From Actinokineospora auranticolor (GTDB lineage Bacteria; Actinomycetota; Actinomycetes; Mycobacteriales; Pseudonocardiaceae), in NCBI RefSeq assembly GCF_002934265.1, contig NZ_PTIX01000006.1, positions 351,380 through 415,379 of the forward strand: a stretch of DNA of 64,000 bases, given 5' to 3'. A program made the position numbers and the translations under genes. Of this stretch, positions 7,721 through 16,808 are shown in pieces (position 1 is the stretch's first letter; every line of letters starts with the position of its first letter). The notes under the pieces were generated by a model. The model worked only from the letters and a program-made list of their open reading frames with translations. It made no database searches and was not told the DNA's origin.

Positions 7721-8656
7721 GTGACGCACCCCCCGGAGCACCCTGAACACACCACGCAGGCGGGTCCGCCCGCCTGCGTGCGTCACCCGGACCGGCCGAC
7801 CGGGTTGCGCTGCGTCCGGTGCGAACGCCCGGCGTGCCCGGACTGCCTGGTCGACGCGGCCGTCGGGTTCCAGTGCGTCGACTGCGTGCGCGAGGGCAAC
7901 CGCGGTGTGCGGCGGGCCACGACGGCCGCGGGCGGTGAACCGGTCGCCAAGCCGGTCGCGTCGTACGCGCTGATCGCGGTCAACGTCGCGATGTACGTGC
8001 TGACCGCCGTGCTGGCGGGCAACCCGCTGCACAACGAGCAGTCGACGTTCTTCCACCAGCTGTCCGGCTTCCCCCCGTCGATGGCCGACGGCGAGTGGTG
8101 GCGGTTGCTGACCAGCGGGTTCCTGCACTTCGGGCCGGTGCACCTGGCGGGCAACATGGTGTCGCTGCTGGTCCTGGCGATGATCGAGACCAGGCTGGGG
8201 CGCGGCCCGTTCCTGCTCATCTACTTCCTGTCGCTGCTCGGCGGCAGCGCGGCGGCGTACGCGTTCCAGTCACCGCTGTCGGAGGGCGCGGGCGCCTCGG
8301 GGGCCATCTACGGCCTGCTCGGCGCGCTGATCGTGCTCGTGCTGCGGGAGAAGTGGGACTTCCACGCGTTGATGAACGTGGTGGGCCTGCTCGCGGTGAA
8401 CCTGGCGATCAGCATCTCGGTCGTGGAGATCTCGCTGGCCGCGCACCTGGGCGGCCTGGCCGCGGGCGCGGCGGTGGCCTTCGGTCTGGTGGTGGCGCCG
8501 AGGGAGAAGCGGCGGCAGTGGCACGCGGTGACCGTGGTGGTGGTGGTTGTGGCCATCGTCGGGTTGCTGGTCGTCCGCACGCCCCAGGTCGTCGACGCCG
8601 TGCCGCTCTGCCTGCCGCCGACCGCGGACGGGTTCTCCTGCTACCGGTACGGCTAG
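7721..8656 (+). CDS. Rhomboid-family intramembrane serine protease with N-terminal zinc-finger-like domain
   Basis: 311 residues; GTG 7721 follows the ppiA TGA with no gap. Residues ~19-56 hold a Cys/His cluster (CVRHP, CVRCERPACPDC, CVDC) resembling a B-box zinc finger. About six membrane segments follow. The catalytic pair is visible: Ser193 in GASGAIYG and His242 in AHLGG; the conserved His and Asn of HLAGN lie in an earlier helix. Rhomboids cleave membrane proteins within the bilayer; the substrate is unknown. Its TAG stop overlaps the stop of the convergent PH-domain gene in the four bases CTAG (8653-8656). Confidence 0.92.
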   Translation: MTHPPEHPEHTTQAGPPACVRHPDRPTGLRCVRCERPACPDCLVDAAVGFQCVDCVREGNRGVRRATTAAGGEPVAKPVASYALIAVNVAMYVLTAVLAGNPLHNEQSTFFHQLSGFPPSMADGEWWRLLTSGFLHFGPVHLAGNMVSLLVLAMIETRLGRGPFLLIYFLSLLGGSAAAYAFQSPLSEGAGASGAIYGLLGALIVLVLREKWDFHALMNVVGLLAVNLAISISVVEISLAAHLGGLAAGAAVAFGLVVAPREKRRQWHAVTVVVVVVAIVGLLVVRTPQVVDAVPLCLPPTADGFSCYRYG

Positions 8657-9063
8657 GTCCGCAGCCGGACGAGGGCCTCGACCACGTCCTCCGGTTCGGC
8701 GCCGAGGTCGAGCCTGCCCAGCAGCACCAGCGCCGGGTCGGCGTCGATCTCCACCGCGCTGGACTCGCGACCGAGCCTGCGGGTGCGGACCAGCCGCACG
8801 TTGACCTCACCCCAGCGCCAGGTCCGGCTGCCGGTCAGCCCGCGCACGGTTAACCCGTTCGAGTCGGCGGCCAGGCGGGGCCGCGCGAAGGTGCCGAACA
8901 GCGCGAGCGCGGCCAGCAGCAGCGCGGCGACCACAGACAGCACGGTGCCCCGGGGGTCGCCGAGCAGCACCGCCACCACTGCGAAAACCGCCGTGAGCAG
9001 CCAGGCGAGGGTCACGACCCGGGTCTCGGGTGCCCACTGGTGGGAGTTGTCCTCAGGCGTCAC
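8653..9063 (-). CDS. PH-domain membrane protein (Rv0010c-type)
   Basis: 136 residues from GTG 9063. Two hydrophobic segments (about 15-35 and 40-60) are followed by a short bacterial PH-like domain with the typical GLTVRGLTGSRTWRWGEV stretch. The same gene, in the same orientation between ppiA and crgA, is found in mycobacteria. The function is unknown; proteins of this kind are often thought to sense or scaffold at the membrane. Its start region touches the DnaA-box-bearing spacer upstream of crgA. Confidence 0.8.
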   Translation of the reverse strand: MTPEDNSHQWAPETRVVTLAWLLTAVFAVVAVLLGDPRGTVLSVVAALLLAALALFGTFARPRLAADSNGLTVRGLTGSRTWRWGEVNVRLVRTRRLGRESSAVEIDADPALVLLGRLDLGAEPEDVVEALVRLRT

Positions 9064-9178
9064 GGCGATTCATCCACAGAAGTTATCCACAATGGGGATG
9101 ACTTACATCCATGTGGTTCAGTGACGGTGCGCTGAATGGAGTAGCTGCGAGCCCACTCACGAATGACAGCGGATCGGG
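9064..9178. promoter_or_regulatory. Spacer with DnaA boxes
   Basis: TTATCCACA (9083-9091) is a perfect DnaA box, and the nearby TCATCCACA (9070-9078) differs by one base. The spacer separates two minus-strand genes (crgA, then the PH-domain gene) and would contain the PH-gene promoter. Confidence 0.6.
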
Positions 9179-9445
9179 TTAACGCCACCGCATCGTCATC
9201 AGCAGACCGGAGATCATCAGCGCGAACCCGATGGCGAAGTTCCAGTTGCCGAGGTCGGTCATGAATGGGATTTTCTCCCCGGCGATGTAGTTGACGACCA
9301 ACCAGGCCAGGCCGATCACCATGACGCCGAGCATCACGACGACGTAGATCGGGTGTGAAGGCCCGGCGGGCTTGACCTTCACGGGCGTGCGGCGGTCGGC
9401 CGGTGCGGTGTACACGGCCTTCTTGCGGACCTTGGACTTCGGCAT
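9179..9445 (-). CDS. crgA: Cell division protein CrgA
   Basis: 88 residues from ATG 9445, with GCGAGGACAGC upstream on the minus strand. It has a basic N-terminus (MPKSKVRKK), then two membrane segments (about 33-53 and 64-84). This matches CrgA, a small actinobacterial divisome protein that interacts with FtsZ, FtsI and other septal proteins and modulates Z-ring formation. It occupies the usual position next to the pabA/pknB region. It is transcribed away from the divergent sortase gene. Confidence 0.93.
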   Translation of the reverse strand: MPKSKVRKKAVYTAPADRRTPVKVKPAGPSHPIYVVVMLGVMVIGLAWLVVNYIAGEKIPFMTDLGNWNFAIGFALMISGLLMTMRWR

Positions 9446-9594
9446 GCTGTCCTCGCCTGACGTGATGCGTTGGGTGCGGTCGTGCTGGCATGGGCGCAAC
9501 TCCCGCCGATGCAACACGTTAACGTAGCTGAGCGGCGCGGCGAACCACCAGTCGCCAACGACGCGGAATCCGTGCGCGCCGGAGAGGAGTCCGC

Positions 9595-10470
9595 GTGACC
9601 ACGCTCGACACCGGCGGCCACACGCCGGACGGGCTCGTCGGCCCCGAAGAGCCGCCCAAGCGGGCGGACACGGCACGCACGGTGGTGCGCGGGATCGGCG
9701 AGCTGCTGATCACCGCGGGCCTGGTCGTGCTGCTCTTCGTGGTCTACGAGGTCTACGTGACCGACATCGTCTCCGCGGGCAAGCAGCGCGACGCCACGAC
9801 GGCGCTGGACAACACCTGGGGTCAACCCGACACCGTCGCCGAACCCGAACGAGTGGAACGGTTCACCGACCTGGGTGAAGGCACGGGCTTCGCCAAGATG
9901 CACATCCCGGCCTTCGGCCTCGACTACGGGTTCACCGTCATCGAGGGCACCACCGAGAAGTCCCTCGAGATCGGCCCCGGCCACTACCGCGGCACCGCGT
10001 ACCCGGGCGAGCCGGGCAACTTCGCCGTCGCGGGCCACCGGGTCGGCAAGGGCGCGCCGTTCAACGACATCGACCTGCTCAACTCGTGCGACGCCATCCT
10101 GGTCGAGACGCACTACAGCTGGTTCGTCTACCGGGTGCTGCCCAAGAGCGAGGAGGTGGTGGGGTGGGCGACCGGGAAGGGGACCGACCCGCGCTGCCAG
10201 GGCGTGGCGCCGCTGGGCGGCCCGTACGAGGGTCTGGTGGGCCAGCAGATCGTCCGACCCAGCCAGGGTGAGGTGATCGCCCCCATCCCCGGCAAGGTCG
10301 GCGCCGAGTCGAGCGTGGGGGAGCGCGCGACGCTGATGACCCTGACGACCTGCCACCCCCGCTTCTCCGACCGCCAGCGGCTCATCGTGCACGCGGTCAT
10401 GGTCAAGCAGTGGGCCAAGGACCCCGCCAAGCCTGGCGAGACGCCCCCGGAGCTCAAGGAGACGAGCTGA
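9595..10470 (+). CDS. Class E sortase
   Basis: 291 residues from GTG 9595, with GGAGAGGAG upstream. A cytoplasmic N-terminus and one membrane anchor (about 33-52) precede the sortase fold. Catalytic residues are visible: His148 in AGHRVG, Cys253 in TLTTCHP and Arg260 in FSDRQR. The TLTTC motif is typical of actinobacterial class E enzymes, which join proteins carrying LAxTG-type signals to peptidoglycan. No obvious substrate with such a signal is encoded in this window. A tiny membrane protein gene overlaps its stop by one base. Confidence 0.93.
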   Translation: MTTLDTGGHTPDGLVGPEEPPKRADTARTVVRGIGELLITAGLVVLLFVVYEVYVTDIVSAGKQRDATTALDNTWGQPDTVAEPERVERFTDLGEGTGFAKMHIPAFGLDYGFTVIEGTTEKSLEIGPGHYRGTAYPGEPGNFAVAGHRVGKGAPFNDIDLLNSCDAILVETHYSWFVYRVLPKSEEVVGWATGKGTDPRCQGVAPLGGPYEGLVGQQIVRPSQGEVIAPIPGKVGAESSVGERATLMTLTTCHPRFSDRQRLIVHAVMVKQWAKDPAKPGETPPELKETS

Positions 10471-10625
10471 TGTACGCGTGGATCTGGCGGCACCTGCCGG
10501 GGCCCTTGGTGGTGCGGATCTTGACGGCCGTGGTCCTGGTGGCCGGGGTGGTCGCCCTGCTCATGTTCGTGGTGTTCCCGTGGGTGGAGCCGAAACTGCC
10601 GTTCAACCAGGTCACGACCGAGTAG
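10470..10625 (+). CDS. Small single-pass membrane protein after sortase
   Basis: 51 residues. The ATG at 10470 overlaps the sortase TGA in TGATG, which implies coupled translation. The sequence is [12 protein letters not shown], one membrane helix, and a short outer tail rich in Pro and Val. Similar small proteins follow class E sortase genes in related actinomycetes, so an accessory role in sorting is plausible but unproven. Confidence 0.75.
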   Translation: MYAWIWRHLPGPLVVRILTAVVLVAGVVALLMFVVFPWVEPKLPFNQVTTE

Positions 10626-10636
10626 GCGACATCTCG

Positions 10637-10676
10637 ACCGTCGTGTTTGTTCCACGTGGAACCAAACCTCGACGGT
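10637..10676. promoter_or_regulatory. Nested inverted repeat with parS-like core
   Basis: The core TGTTCCACGTGGAACC (10648-10663) contains the palindrome TTCCACGTGGAA. It differs at two positions from the degenerate ParB site TGTTNCACGTGAAACA. It is nested in an outer pair ACCGTCG (10637-10643) and CGACGGT (10670-10676), giving a long hairpin just after the sortase operon. It could be a ParB site, a terminator, or both. Confidence 0.45.
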
Positions 10677-10764
10677 CCCTCACTTTCACTTCGGCCAACC
10701 CGATCGGGTGGTCACCACCGCAGTGCGGCGAACAGCGTTTCGCATTAAGGCGAATTGCTCGCGC

Positions 10765-11808
10765 CTACACAGACTGCAGCCGACGGGGCGGTCGGGTGAA
10801 GGGGTTGTTCGGCGAGTGCTCGGCAAACCCGGCGATGTCGGCGATCTCGCGGTCCGTGAGCCCTTTTGCCCGCAGGGCGGCGCCGATGCTGGCCACGAGT
10901 TCGGGCGTCTCAGGAGCCAAGCGATCGCTAGCGGGCTCGTTGGTCTTCCAGCCGCGGGCGTTCATGGCCTTGTAGAAGGTGGTCCGTTCGGTAGCTGTCA
11001 CCAGCTCGAGGGCGTATGCCCGCTCGAAGAGCGCTTGCATGGACACCCCCCACACACACTTGAGATCCCGCAGACGTCCGAGGGTGACTGGCCGAAGTTC
11101 GGCCTTGATCACGTGAGCGGGCATCAGGAGTTCGGCGGCGAACTGGTTCGCTTCCCGCTCGGGGTCATCGGTGGCCAGGCCGTTGTGCAGTACCAGATGT
11201 CCGAGTTCATGGGCGAGAGTGAGGCGCTTGCGGTCGACGGGGATGGTGCTGTTGATCAGGAGTACCGGATGGTCGTTGATCCACTGGGACAGCCCGTCGA
11301 TGCGGTGGGTGCCGAAGTTCTCCTCGAGAATCACACAGCCTGCTGCCTCTAGCCACCGGGTCAGGTTGCGGATGGGGCCGACCGGCAGGCGCCACTGGGC
11401 GCGCACCATCAGCGCTGCCTCGGCAGGTGAGGTATCGATCGGGTCGAATGTGGGGACGCTCTGCTCCGCCCGCATCGACACCTCCTCGAACAGCAACGAC
11501 AGGTGAAGACGGTGCACGTTGAGCTTCGCCTCCAGCCTGCGCCACAACGATGCCTTGGTGGTCTTCTGTCGTCGCATGTGCGCATCCACGGCCAACGCAC
11601 CTCGAACAGCGTGATCACGGGTGAGGAATCGCGCGGAGACCTCCAGGATCGCGGCCAGCTTCTCGAGAACGGCCTCATCCGGCATTCGCTGGTCGTTCTC
11701 GTAGCGTGAGAGGGCCGCCTGGGTCAGGCCTGCCTGAACGCAGAGTTCGTCTTGCGTGAGTCCGCGGGCACGGCGAAGCGTCTCCAGCACATCGCCGATA
11801 CCGCTCAT
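10765..11808 (-). CDS. XRE-type HTH regulator with ImmA/IrrE metallopeptidase domain
   Basis: 347 residues. The ATG at 11808 overlaps the upstream gene's stop in ATGA. Residues ~5-60 are a helix-turn-helix of the XRE type (RRARGLTQDELCVQAGLTQ). The middle carries the gluzincin motif HELGHLVLH with a downstream acidic EREANQFAAELLMP, the ImmA/IrrE signature. Such proteins bind DNA and cleave or inactivate a partner repressor or toxin. The C-terminal ~100 residues look like a substrate-specificity region. It forms a two-gene unit with the 203-residue protein, placed between the otherwise syntenic sortase and pabA genes, so it was probably acquired. Confidence 0.88.
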   Translation of the reverse strand: MSGIGDVLETLRRARGLTQDELCVQAGLTQAALSRYENDQRMPDEAVLEKLAAILEVSARFLTRDHAVRGALAVDAHMRRQKTTKASLWRRLEAKLNVHRLHLSLLFEEVSMRAEQSVPTFDPIDTSPAEAALMVRAQWRLPVGPIRNLTRWLEAAGCVILEENFGTHRIDGLSQWINDHPVLLINSTIPVDRKRLTLAHELGHLVLHNGLATDDPEREANQFAAELLMPAHVIKAELRPVTLGRLRDLKCVWGVSMQALFERAYALELVTATERTTFYKAMNARGWKTNEPASDRLAPETPELVASIGAALRAKGLTDREIADIAGFAEHSPNNPFTRPPRRLQSV

Positions 11809-12416
11809 GTCCCCTGTTCCTCGTCCGTCTCCGCGATCACGCTGTAGAGGTCGATCTGCGGCAGCGACGGGTCGACCGGAGTCCATGCGATCGCTGTGCC
11901 GCCTGCCTCGCCCGCGCCGCCGTTGACCTCGACCGCCCAGATCGCGTCCGCGCCGAGACCGTCACGCAGGGAGATGAGTGCGCTGCCGATCTCGCGCAAC
12001 TCGGGATCCCAGCGGTATCCGAACCCGAGGCGGACCTCCTCCATACCTGCCAAGGTGTCCGACTGCGCCCAGAATGCCAGTGCGGCCGTAGTCGGGAACG
12101 AGCGGATGCGGTCATGTGCGCTGTGACGCTTCACCCGGGCGCGGTACTTCATCCCGACCACGATCTCGCGGAGCACTCCTTCGTCCGCCATGGTCACCGA
12201 GTCGATGTCGACGAAGCCTCGGCGCAGATGGGACCACAAGCGGTCGTGCAGCCAGTTGGCCAACCCCCGCTCGCCATGGTCCGCCACCCACGACGGAAAC
12301 GTCTCGCGGTAGAGCGTCAGATCCACCTTCGTGGCCTTCGTGGCATCAACCAGGCCGCCGACAACCTTGTCACCGAGATCGTCGAGGACCGCCTCGGCCG
12401 AAGGGTATGAAAACAT
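11805..12416 (-). CDS. Unrecognised protein paired with HTH/ImmA-IrrE protein; possible toxin
   Basis: 203 residues from ATG 12416. No catalytic motif is recognised. It is soluble, with a helical N-terminal half and a C-terminal half rich in beta-type stretches (EEVRLGFGYRWDPELREIG, then an acidic end). Overlap by ATGA with the HTH/peptidase gene implies tightly coupled expression. Pairs of this layout occur as toxin-antitoxin or phage-defence modules (RosmerTA has an ImmA/IrrE-type partner). Calling this gene the toxin is an inference from operon order and size only. Confidence 0.55.
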   Translation of the reverse strand: MFSYPSAEAVLDDLGDKVVGGLVDATKATKVDLTLYRETFPSWVADHGERGLANWLHDRLWSHLRRGFVDIDSVTMADEGVLREIVVGMKYRARVKRHSAHDRIRSFPTTAALAFWAQSDTLAGMEEVRLGFGYRWDPELREIGSALISLRDGLGADAIWAVEVNGGAGEAGGTAIAWTPVDPSLPQIDLYSVIAETDEEQGT

Positions 12417-12445
12417 GACAGAAAATATACCACCCTAAATGGAAA
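12417..12445 (-). promoter_or_regulatory. AT-rich promoter of the HTH/peptidase operon
   Basis: On the minus strand GGTATATTTTCTGTC immediately precedes the ATG at 12416. TATATT is a good -10 box about 8-10 bases from the start codon, so a leaderless transcript is likely. The patch is unusually AT-rich for this genome. Confidence 0.55.
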
Positions 12446-12485
12446 GGGCGCGAGGGGAGAGAGGCGGACGGGTAGGTTGTGGGCC

Positions 12486-13136
12486 ATGCGCGTCCTGGTG
12501 GTCGACAACTACGACAGCTTCGTCTACAACCTGGTCCAGTACCTGGCCCAGCTCGGTGTCGAGTGCACCGTCTGGCGCAACGACGCGCCGGAGTTGGCGG
12601 GAGCGGAGGCGTTGGCGGGGTTCGACGCCGTGTTGGTCAGCCCCGGGCCCAGCACTCCGGAGCGGGCCGGGTTCAGCGTCGACGTGGTTCGGCGGTGTGC
12701 CGATGCGCGGCTGCCGCTGCTGGGGGTTTGCCTGGGGCACCAGGCCATCGGGGTGGCTTGGGGGGCGACGGTGGATCGCGCGCCCGAATTGCTGCACGGG
12801 AAGACCAGCCGGGTTTTCCACAGCGGGGGTGGGGTGCTGGCCGGGTTGCCGGATCCGTTCACCGCGACCCGCTACCACTCGTTGAGCATTGTTCCGGAGA
12901 CTATTCCGGAGGGGGATTTCGAGGTCACCGGGCGGACCGAGAGCGGGATCGTCATGGGGATGCGGCACCGGGAGCTGCCGATCGAGGGGGTGCAGTTCCA
13001 CCCCGAGTCGGTGTTGACCGAGGGTGGGCACCGGATGTTGGCGAACTGGTTGGGGCAGGCCGGGTTCCGGGTGCCGAAGTCCCGGGTGGACGAGCTGGAG
13101 CGGACCATGCGCGAGTTGACCAAGGCGCTCGCGTAG
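12486..13136 (+). CDS. pabA: Glutamine amidotransferase, anthranilate/aminodeoxychorismate synthase component II
   Basis: 216 residues from ATG 12486. It is a class I glutamine amidotransferase that supplies ammonia to chorismate-using synthases of folate and/or tryptophan biosynthesis. The triad is visible: Cys in GVCLGHQ (about residue 79) and His/Glu in QFHPESVLTEGG near residue 170. It is the counterpart of mycobacterial Rv0013, annotated trpG or pabA, between the sortase region and pknB. No chorismate-binding partner is nearby, so the pathway assignment between pabA and trpG stays open. Confidence 0.92.
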   Translation: MRVLVVDNYDSFVYNLVQYLAQLGVECTVWRNDAPELAGAEALAGFDAVLVSPGPSTPERAGFSVDVVRRCADARLPLLGVCLGHQAIGVAWGATVDRAPELLHGKTSRVFHSGGGVLAGLPDPFTATRYHSLSIVPETIPEGDFEVTGRTESGIVMGMRHRELPIEGVQFHPESVLTEGGHRMLANWLGQAGFRVPKSRVDELERTMRELTKALA

Positions 13137-13178
13137 CGGACCGGAGACGGGACCGGAGCGGAACCGTTCGGAGAATGG

Positions 13179-13211
13179 AAAGGGCCCTCCCGAAACCGGG
13201 AGGGCCCTTTT
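13179..13211. terminator. Strong bidirectional terminator between pabA and pknB
   Basis: AAAGGGCCCTCCCG and CGGGAGGGCCCTTT form a perfect 14-base stem around AAAC, with A and T runs on the two sides. It acts as an intrinsic terminator for both convergent genes. Confidence 0.95.
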
Positions 13212-13222
13212 CCGCGCGGTGC

Positions 13223-15229
13223 CTAGTTGCGCGGGAAAGACGTCGGGATGGTCGGCACGCCGCCACCGCCGCCGCGTTTGCCGATGGTGATGCTGAGCGT
13301 CTCGTCCTTGTCGATCTTCTCGCCGGGCTGCTTGTCCTGCTCCTCGATGCGACCGGGTTCGTCGCGGGGGTCCTCTAGGGGCTTCTCGGTGATGTCGAAG
13401 CGGCCGTTCCAGCCCATCTGGGACAGGATGCCCTGGGCCTCGGCCCGGGACCTGCCGACCAGGTTCGGCATCTGCAGGCCGTCCTTGTCGCCCTTCGACA
13501 CGCTCAGGGTGATCACCGTGCCCTTGCGCGCCTTGCCGCTCTTCGGCGTCTGGTCGACGACCTGGTCCTTCGGCTGGTCGGACGACACGTCCTTGCGCTG
13601 AGGGGTGAAGCCCGCGGTCTGCAGGTTCTGCGCGGCGGTGGCGTAGTCCTGGCCGACCAGGTTCGGCACGTCCACCGCGTCCGGGCCCTTGCCGATGGCA
13701 AGTTTGATGGTGGTCCCCGGCGCGACCTGCTGGCCGCCCGACGGGTTGGTGCCGACGACCTTGCCGATCAGCTTCTCGTCGTCGGTCGCTTCCTGGTCGA
13801 CCTCGGGGGCGACCGCCAGCTTCGCGTCCTGCAGCGCCTTCACCGCGTCCTGCTGGGACTTGCCCACCACGTCCGGCACCGGCACCTTGCCCGGGGCCGT
13901 GCCGACCTTCAGCGTGATCCGGTCGCCCTTGTGCACGTCCGAGTTGGCCGCCGGGTCGGTGCTGACGACCTTGCCGATCTGGTCCGGGGCGCACGCGCTC
14001 GGCTGGCCGTCGACCTGCTCGCACACCACCGGCTCGCGCTGGACCTGCAGGCCCATGTTGCTCAGCTTGGTGTCCGCCTCGCTGGCCGTGAGGGTGCTGA
14101 CGTTCGGCAGCTTGAACGCCTCGTTGCCGGTCGGCTTCTCGTCCTTGCCGTTCATCAGGATGAACAGCACCGCGACCAGGGCGAACACCACCAGCGCGGC
14201 CAGCACGACCAGCCAGGTCTTGCGGCGCTTGCGCTTGCGGTCCTCTTCGTCCTGGTCGTAGCGGTCGTAGCTGTCGTACTCGTCGGCCACGACCTCCGGG
14301 CGGTGCCTGCCGCGGACCTCGGTGGGCCGACCCTGGCCCATGACCGTGGTGCGGTCCTCGTCGGTCATCACCATCGGCGCGGCGGGCCGCTGGCCGGAGA
14401 GCACCCGCACGATGTCGGTGCGCATCTCGGCCGCCGACTGGTAGCGGTTGGGCGCGCCCTTGGACATCGCCTTGAGCACGATCGCGTCGAGCTGCGGGCT
14501 GACCCGCGGGTTCAGCGCCGACGGCGGCTTCGGGTCCTCCCGCACGTGCTGGTAGGCCACGGCGACCGGGGAGTCACCGGTGAACGGCGGTTCGCCGGTG
14601 AGCAGTTCGAACAGCACGCAGCCGGTGGCGTAGACGTCGCTGCGGGCGTCCACCGCCTCGCCGCGGGCCTGCTCCGGCGACAGGTACTGGGCGGTCCCTA
14701 TCACCGCCGCGGTCTGGGTGACCGCGACCTGGCCGTCGGCGACCGCGCGGGCGATGCCGAAGTCCATCACCTTCACCGCGCCGGAGCGGGTGATCATCAC
14801 GTTCGCGGGCTTGACGTCGCGGTGCACGATGCCGTGCCGGTGGCTGAAGTCCAGCGCGGCGCAGACGTCGGCCATGATCTCCATCGCCCGCTGGCCGGGC
14901 AGCGGCCCCTCGGACTTGACGATGTCGCGCAGCGTCCGCCCGTCGACGTACTCCATGACGATGTAGGGCAGCGGGCCGCCGTCGACGCGGGTCTCGCCGG
15001 TGTCGTACACGGCCACGATCGCCGGGTGGTTGAGCGCGGCGGCGTTCTGCGCCTCGCGGCGGAAGCGCTCCAGGAACTGCGGGTCGCGGGCCAAGTCCTG
15101 GCGGAGCACCTTCACGGCGACCTCGCGCGAGAGCCGGACGTCGCGGCCGCGGTGGACCTCGGACATGCCGCCGTAGCCGATCGTCTCGCCGATCTCGTAG
15201 CGGTTGGAGAGCAGTCGCGGTGTGGTCAT
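13223..15229 (-). CDS. pknB: Serine/threonine protein kinase with four PASTA domains
   Basis: 668 residues from ATG 15229. It is a membrane kinase that senses peptidoglycan precursors and controls growth and division. The kinase domain occupies ~11-270: Lys40 in VAVKVL, catalytic HRDVKPAN (Asp138) and DFG at 156-158. A juxtamembrane acidic/basic linker leads to one membrane helix (about 337-359). Four extracellular PASTA repeats follow, opening with LPNVSTL, VPDVVGK, VPNLVGQ and MPNLVGR. The length is close to mycobacterial PknB. It is the last gene of the fhaA-to-pknB transcription unit, ending at a strong terminator. Confidence 0.97.
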   Translation of the reverse strand: MTTPRLLSNRYEIGETIGYGGMSEVHRGRDVRLSREVAVKVLRQDLARDPQFLERFRREAQNAAALNHPAIVAVYDTGETRVDGGPLPYIVMEYVDGRTLRDIVKSEGPLPGQRAMEIMADVCAALDFSHRHGIVHRDVKPANVMITRSGAVKVMDFGIARAVADGQVAVTQTAAVIGTAQYLSPEQARGEAVDARSDVYATGCVLFELLTGEPPFTGDSPVAVAYQHVREDPKPPSALNPRVSPQLDAIVLKAMSKGAPNRYQSAAEMRTDIVRVLSGQRPAAPMVMTDEDRTTVMGQGRPTEVRGRHRPEVVADEYDSYDRYDQDEEDRKRKRRKTWLVVLAALVVFALVAVLFILMNGKDEKPTGNEAFKLPNVSTLTASEADTKLSNMGLQVQREPVVCEQVDGQPSACAPDQIGKVVSTDPAANSDVHKGDRITLKVGTAPGKVPVPDVVGKSQQDAVKALQDAKLAVAPEVDQEATDDEKLIGKVVGTNPSGGQQVAPGTTIKLAIGKGPDAVDVPNLVGQDYATAAQNLQTAGFTPQRKDVSSDQPKDQVVDQTPKSGKARKGTVITLSVSKGDKDGLQMPNLVGRSRAEAQGILSQMGWNGRFDITEKPLEDPRDEPGRIEEQDKQPGEKIDKDETLSITIGKRGGGGGVPTIPTSFPRN

Positions 15230-15323
15230 CGGTGCGTTGTCCCGCTCCTAGTCAAGTCCTGTCCCATCGTGCCTGCTGTCCTGGCGCGGACTGGCAGGGT
15301 CCTGCGGCGGTTCCGGTGGGCGC

Positions 15324-16805
15324 TCATCCGGGCGGTCCGTTCTGCGCGGGCCTGCACCGGACCGTGATGTCGGTGCCCGGTTTCACCCGGCCGTTCGGTG
15401 AGACTCCCACGACCGGGCAGTTCGCGGGGTCCCCCGGCGGAATACCCATGTCGGTTACCACGAACGGCTCGAGCCCCATCCGGGTCAGGTCCGCCTCGAC
15501 GTCGGCGGCGGGCCGCTCCAGGAAGAACTTCTCCGGCACGCTGACCAGGTCACCACCCGGGTCGACGTCGCCGGGGCGGGTGGTTCGGGTGGTGGTCGGC
15601 GCGGCAGACCCCGCGCCGGGCAGTTCGGGCTCCTCGTCGGAACCCGTGCTCGGCGTCGGCTTGCTCTGCCCGGTGGGCCGGGAGCCCGCGGGCCCGGCCG
15701 GGCCCTTGCCATCGTCGGAGCCGAACACCGCGGTCAGCGCGAAGGCCAGCCCCGCGATCAGCAGGACGACCAGCACCGCGATGGCCAGCCACAGCCCACC
15801 CCGGCCCTGGCGGTGCGGCGGTCGCGGCATGCCCATGGGGAACGGGCCGGAGCCCGGCGGGTGGCCGGGCGGCGGGACCGGCAGCAGCCCGGGGTGGGTC
15901 CCGGTGGCGGTCAGGTGCTGCTGCGGGTGCGGGACCGCCATGGCCAGCCCGGACGGGGCGGGCAGCGGTCGGCCCGCGCGCACCGCCGCCGCGGCCGCGG
16001 CGAACTCGCCGCCGTTGCCGTAGCGGTGCCTCGGGTCCTTGACCAGCGTGGTCTCGATGAGCGCGCGGGCGCCCGGCGGCACGTCCGGCGGCAGCGGCGG
16101 CGGCAGGTCGCGGATGTGCATCATCGCGACCGTCACCGCGTTCTCCGACAGGAACGGCCTGCGCCCGGCCAGGCACTCGTAGCCGACCACGGCGAGGGAG
16201 TACACGTCACTGGACGGTTCGGCCTCATGCCCCAGAGCCTGCTCCGGGGCGATGTAGTGCGCCGTGCCCATGACCATCCCGGATCGGGTGACGGGCGCGG
16301 CGTCGGCGGCCTTGGCGATGCCGAAGTCGGTCAACTTCACCACCCCGGCGGGGGTGATCAGGATGTTGCCGGGCTTGACGTCGCGGTGCACGTACCCGCG
16401 TTCGTGCGCGGCCTGCAGCGCGTGCCCGGCCTGCTCCAGGATGTCGAGGGTGCGCTCGGCGGAGATCCGGCCCTCCTTGGCCAGGATCGCGGCGAGCGGA
16501 TCGCCCTCGACCAGTTCCATGACCAGGTAGGCGGTGTCCTGCGGGCCGTCGACGATGGCCGCGGTCTCGCCGTAGTCGTGCACCGCGGCGATGCCCGGGT
16601 GGTTGATCGACGCGGTGGTCCTGGCCTCGGTGCGGAAGCGGTGCAGGAACTCCGCGTCCCCGCACAGCTCCGGCTTGAGCACCTTGACCGCGACCAGCCG
16701 GTCGAGCCGGGTGTCGGCGGCCTCCCACACCTCGCCCATGCCGCCGACCGCGATCCGGCGGGCGAGCCGGTAGCGGTCGGCGAGGAGCTGGCCGGAGGTG
16801 AGCAT
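15324..16805 (-). CDS. pknA: Serine/threonine protein kinase PknA
   Basis: 493 residues from ATG 16805, 3 bases after pbpA. The kinase domain occupies ~11-275, with Lys41 in [14 protein letters not shown] and DFGIAK. A Pro/Gly-rich linker and one membrane helix (near 330-350) follow. The outer C-terminus ends in a single PASTA-like segment ([19 protein letters not shown] and a Cys pair in NCPV and VRCR). Mycobacterial PknA lacks an obvious PASTA domain, so the tail here is a lineage feature. It phosphorylates division and wall-synthesis proteins with PknB. Confidence 0.95.
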   Translation of the reverse strand: MLTSGQLLADRYRLARRIAVGGMGEVWEAADTRLDRLVAVKVLKPELCGDAEFLHRFRTEARTTASINHPGIAAVHDYGETAAIVDGPQDTAYLVMELVEGDPLAAILAKEGRISAERTLDILEQAGHALQAAHERGYVHRDVKPGNILITPAGVVKLTDFGIAKAADAAPVTRSGMVMGTAHYIAPEQALGHEAEPSSDVYSLAVVGYECLAGRRPFLSENAVTVAMMHIRDLPPPLPPDVPPGARALIETTLVKDPRHRYGNGGEFAAAAAAVRAGRPLPAPSGLAMAVPHPQQHLTATGTHPGLLPVPPPGHPPGSGPFPMGMPRPPHRQGRGGLWLAIAVLVVLLIAGLAFALTAVFGSDDGKGPAGPAGSRPTGQSKPTPSTGSDEEPELPGAGSAAPTTTRTTRPGDVDPGGDLVSVPEKFFLERPAADVEADLTRMGLEPFVVTDMGIPPGDPANCPVVGVSPNGRVKPGTDITVRCRPAQNGPPG

Positions 16806-16808
16806 GGC

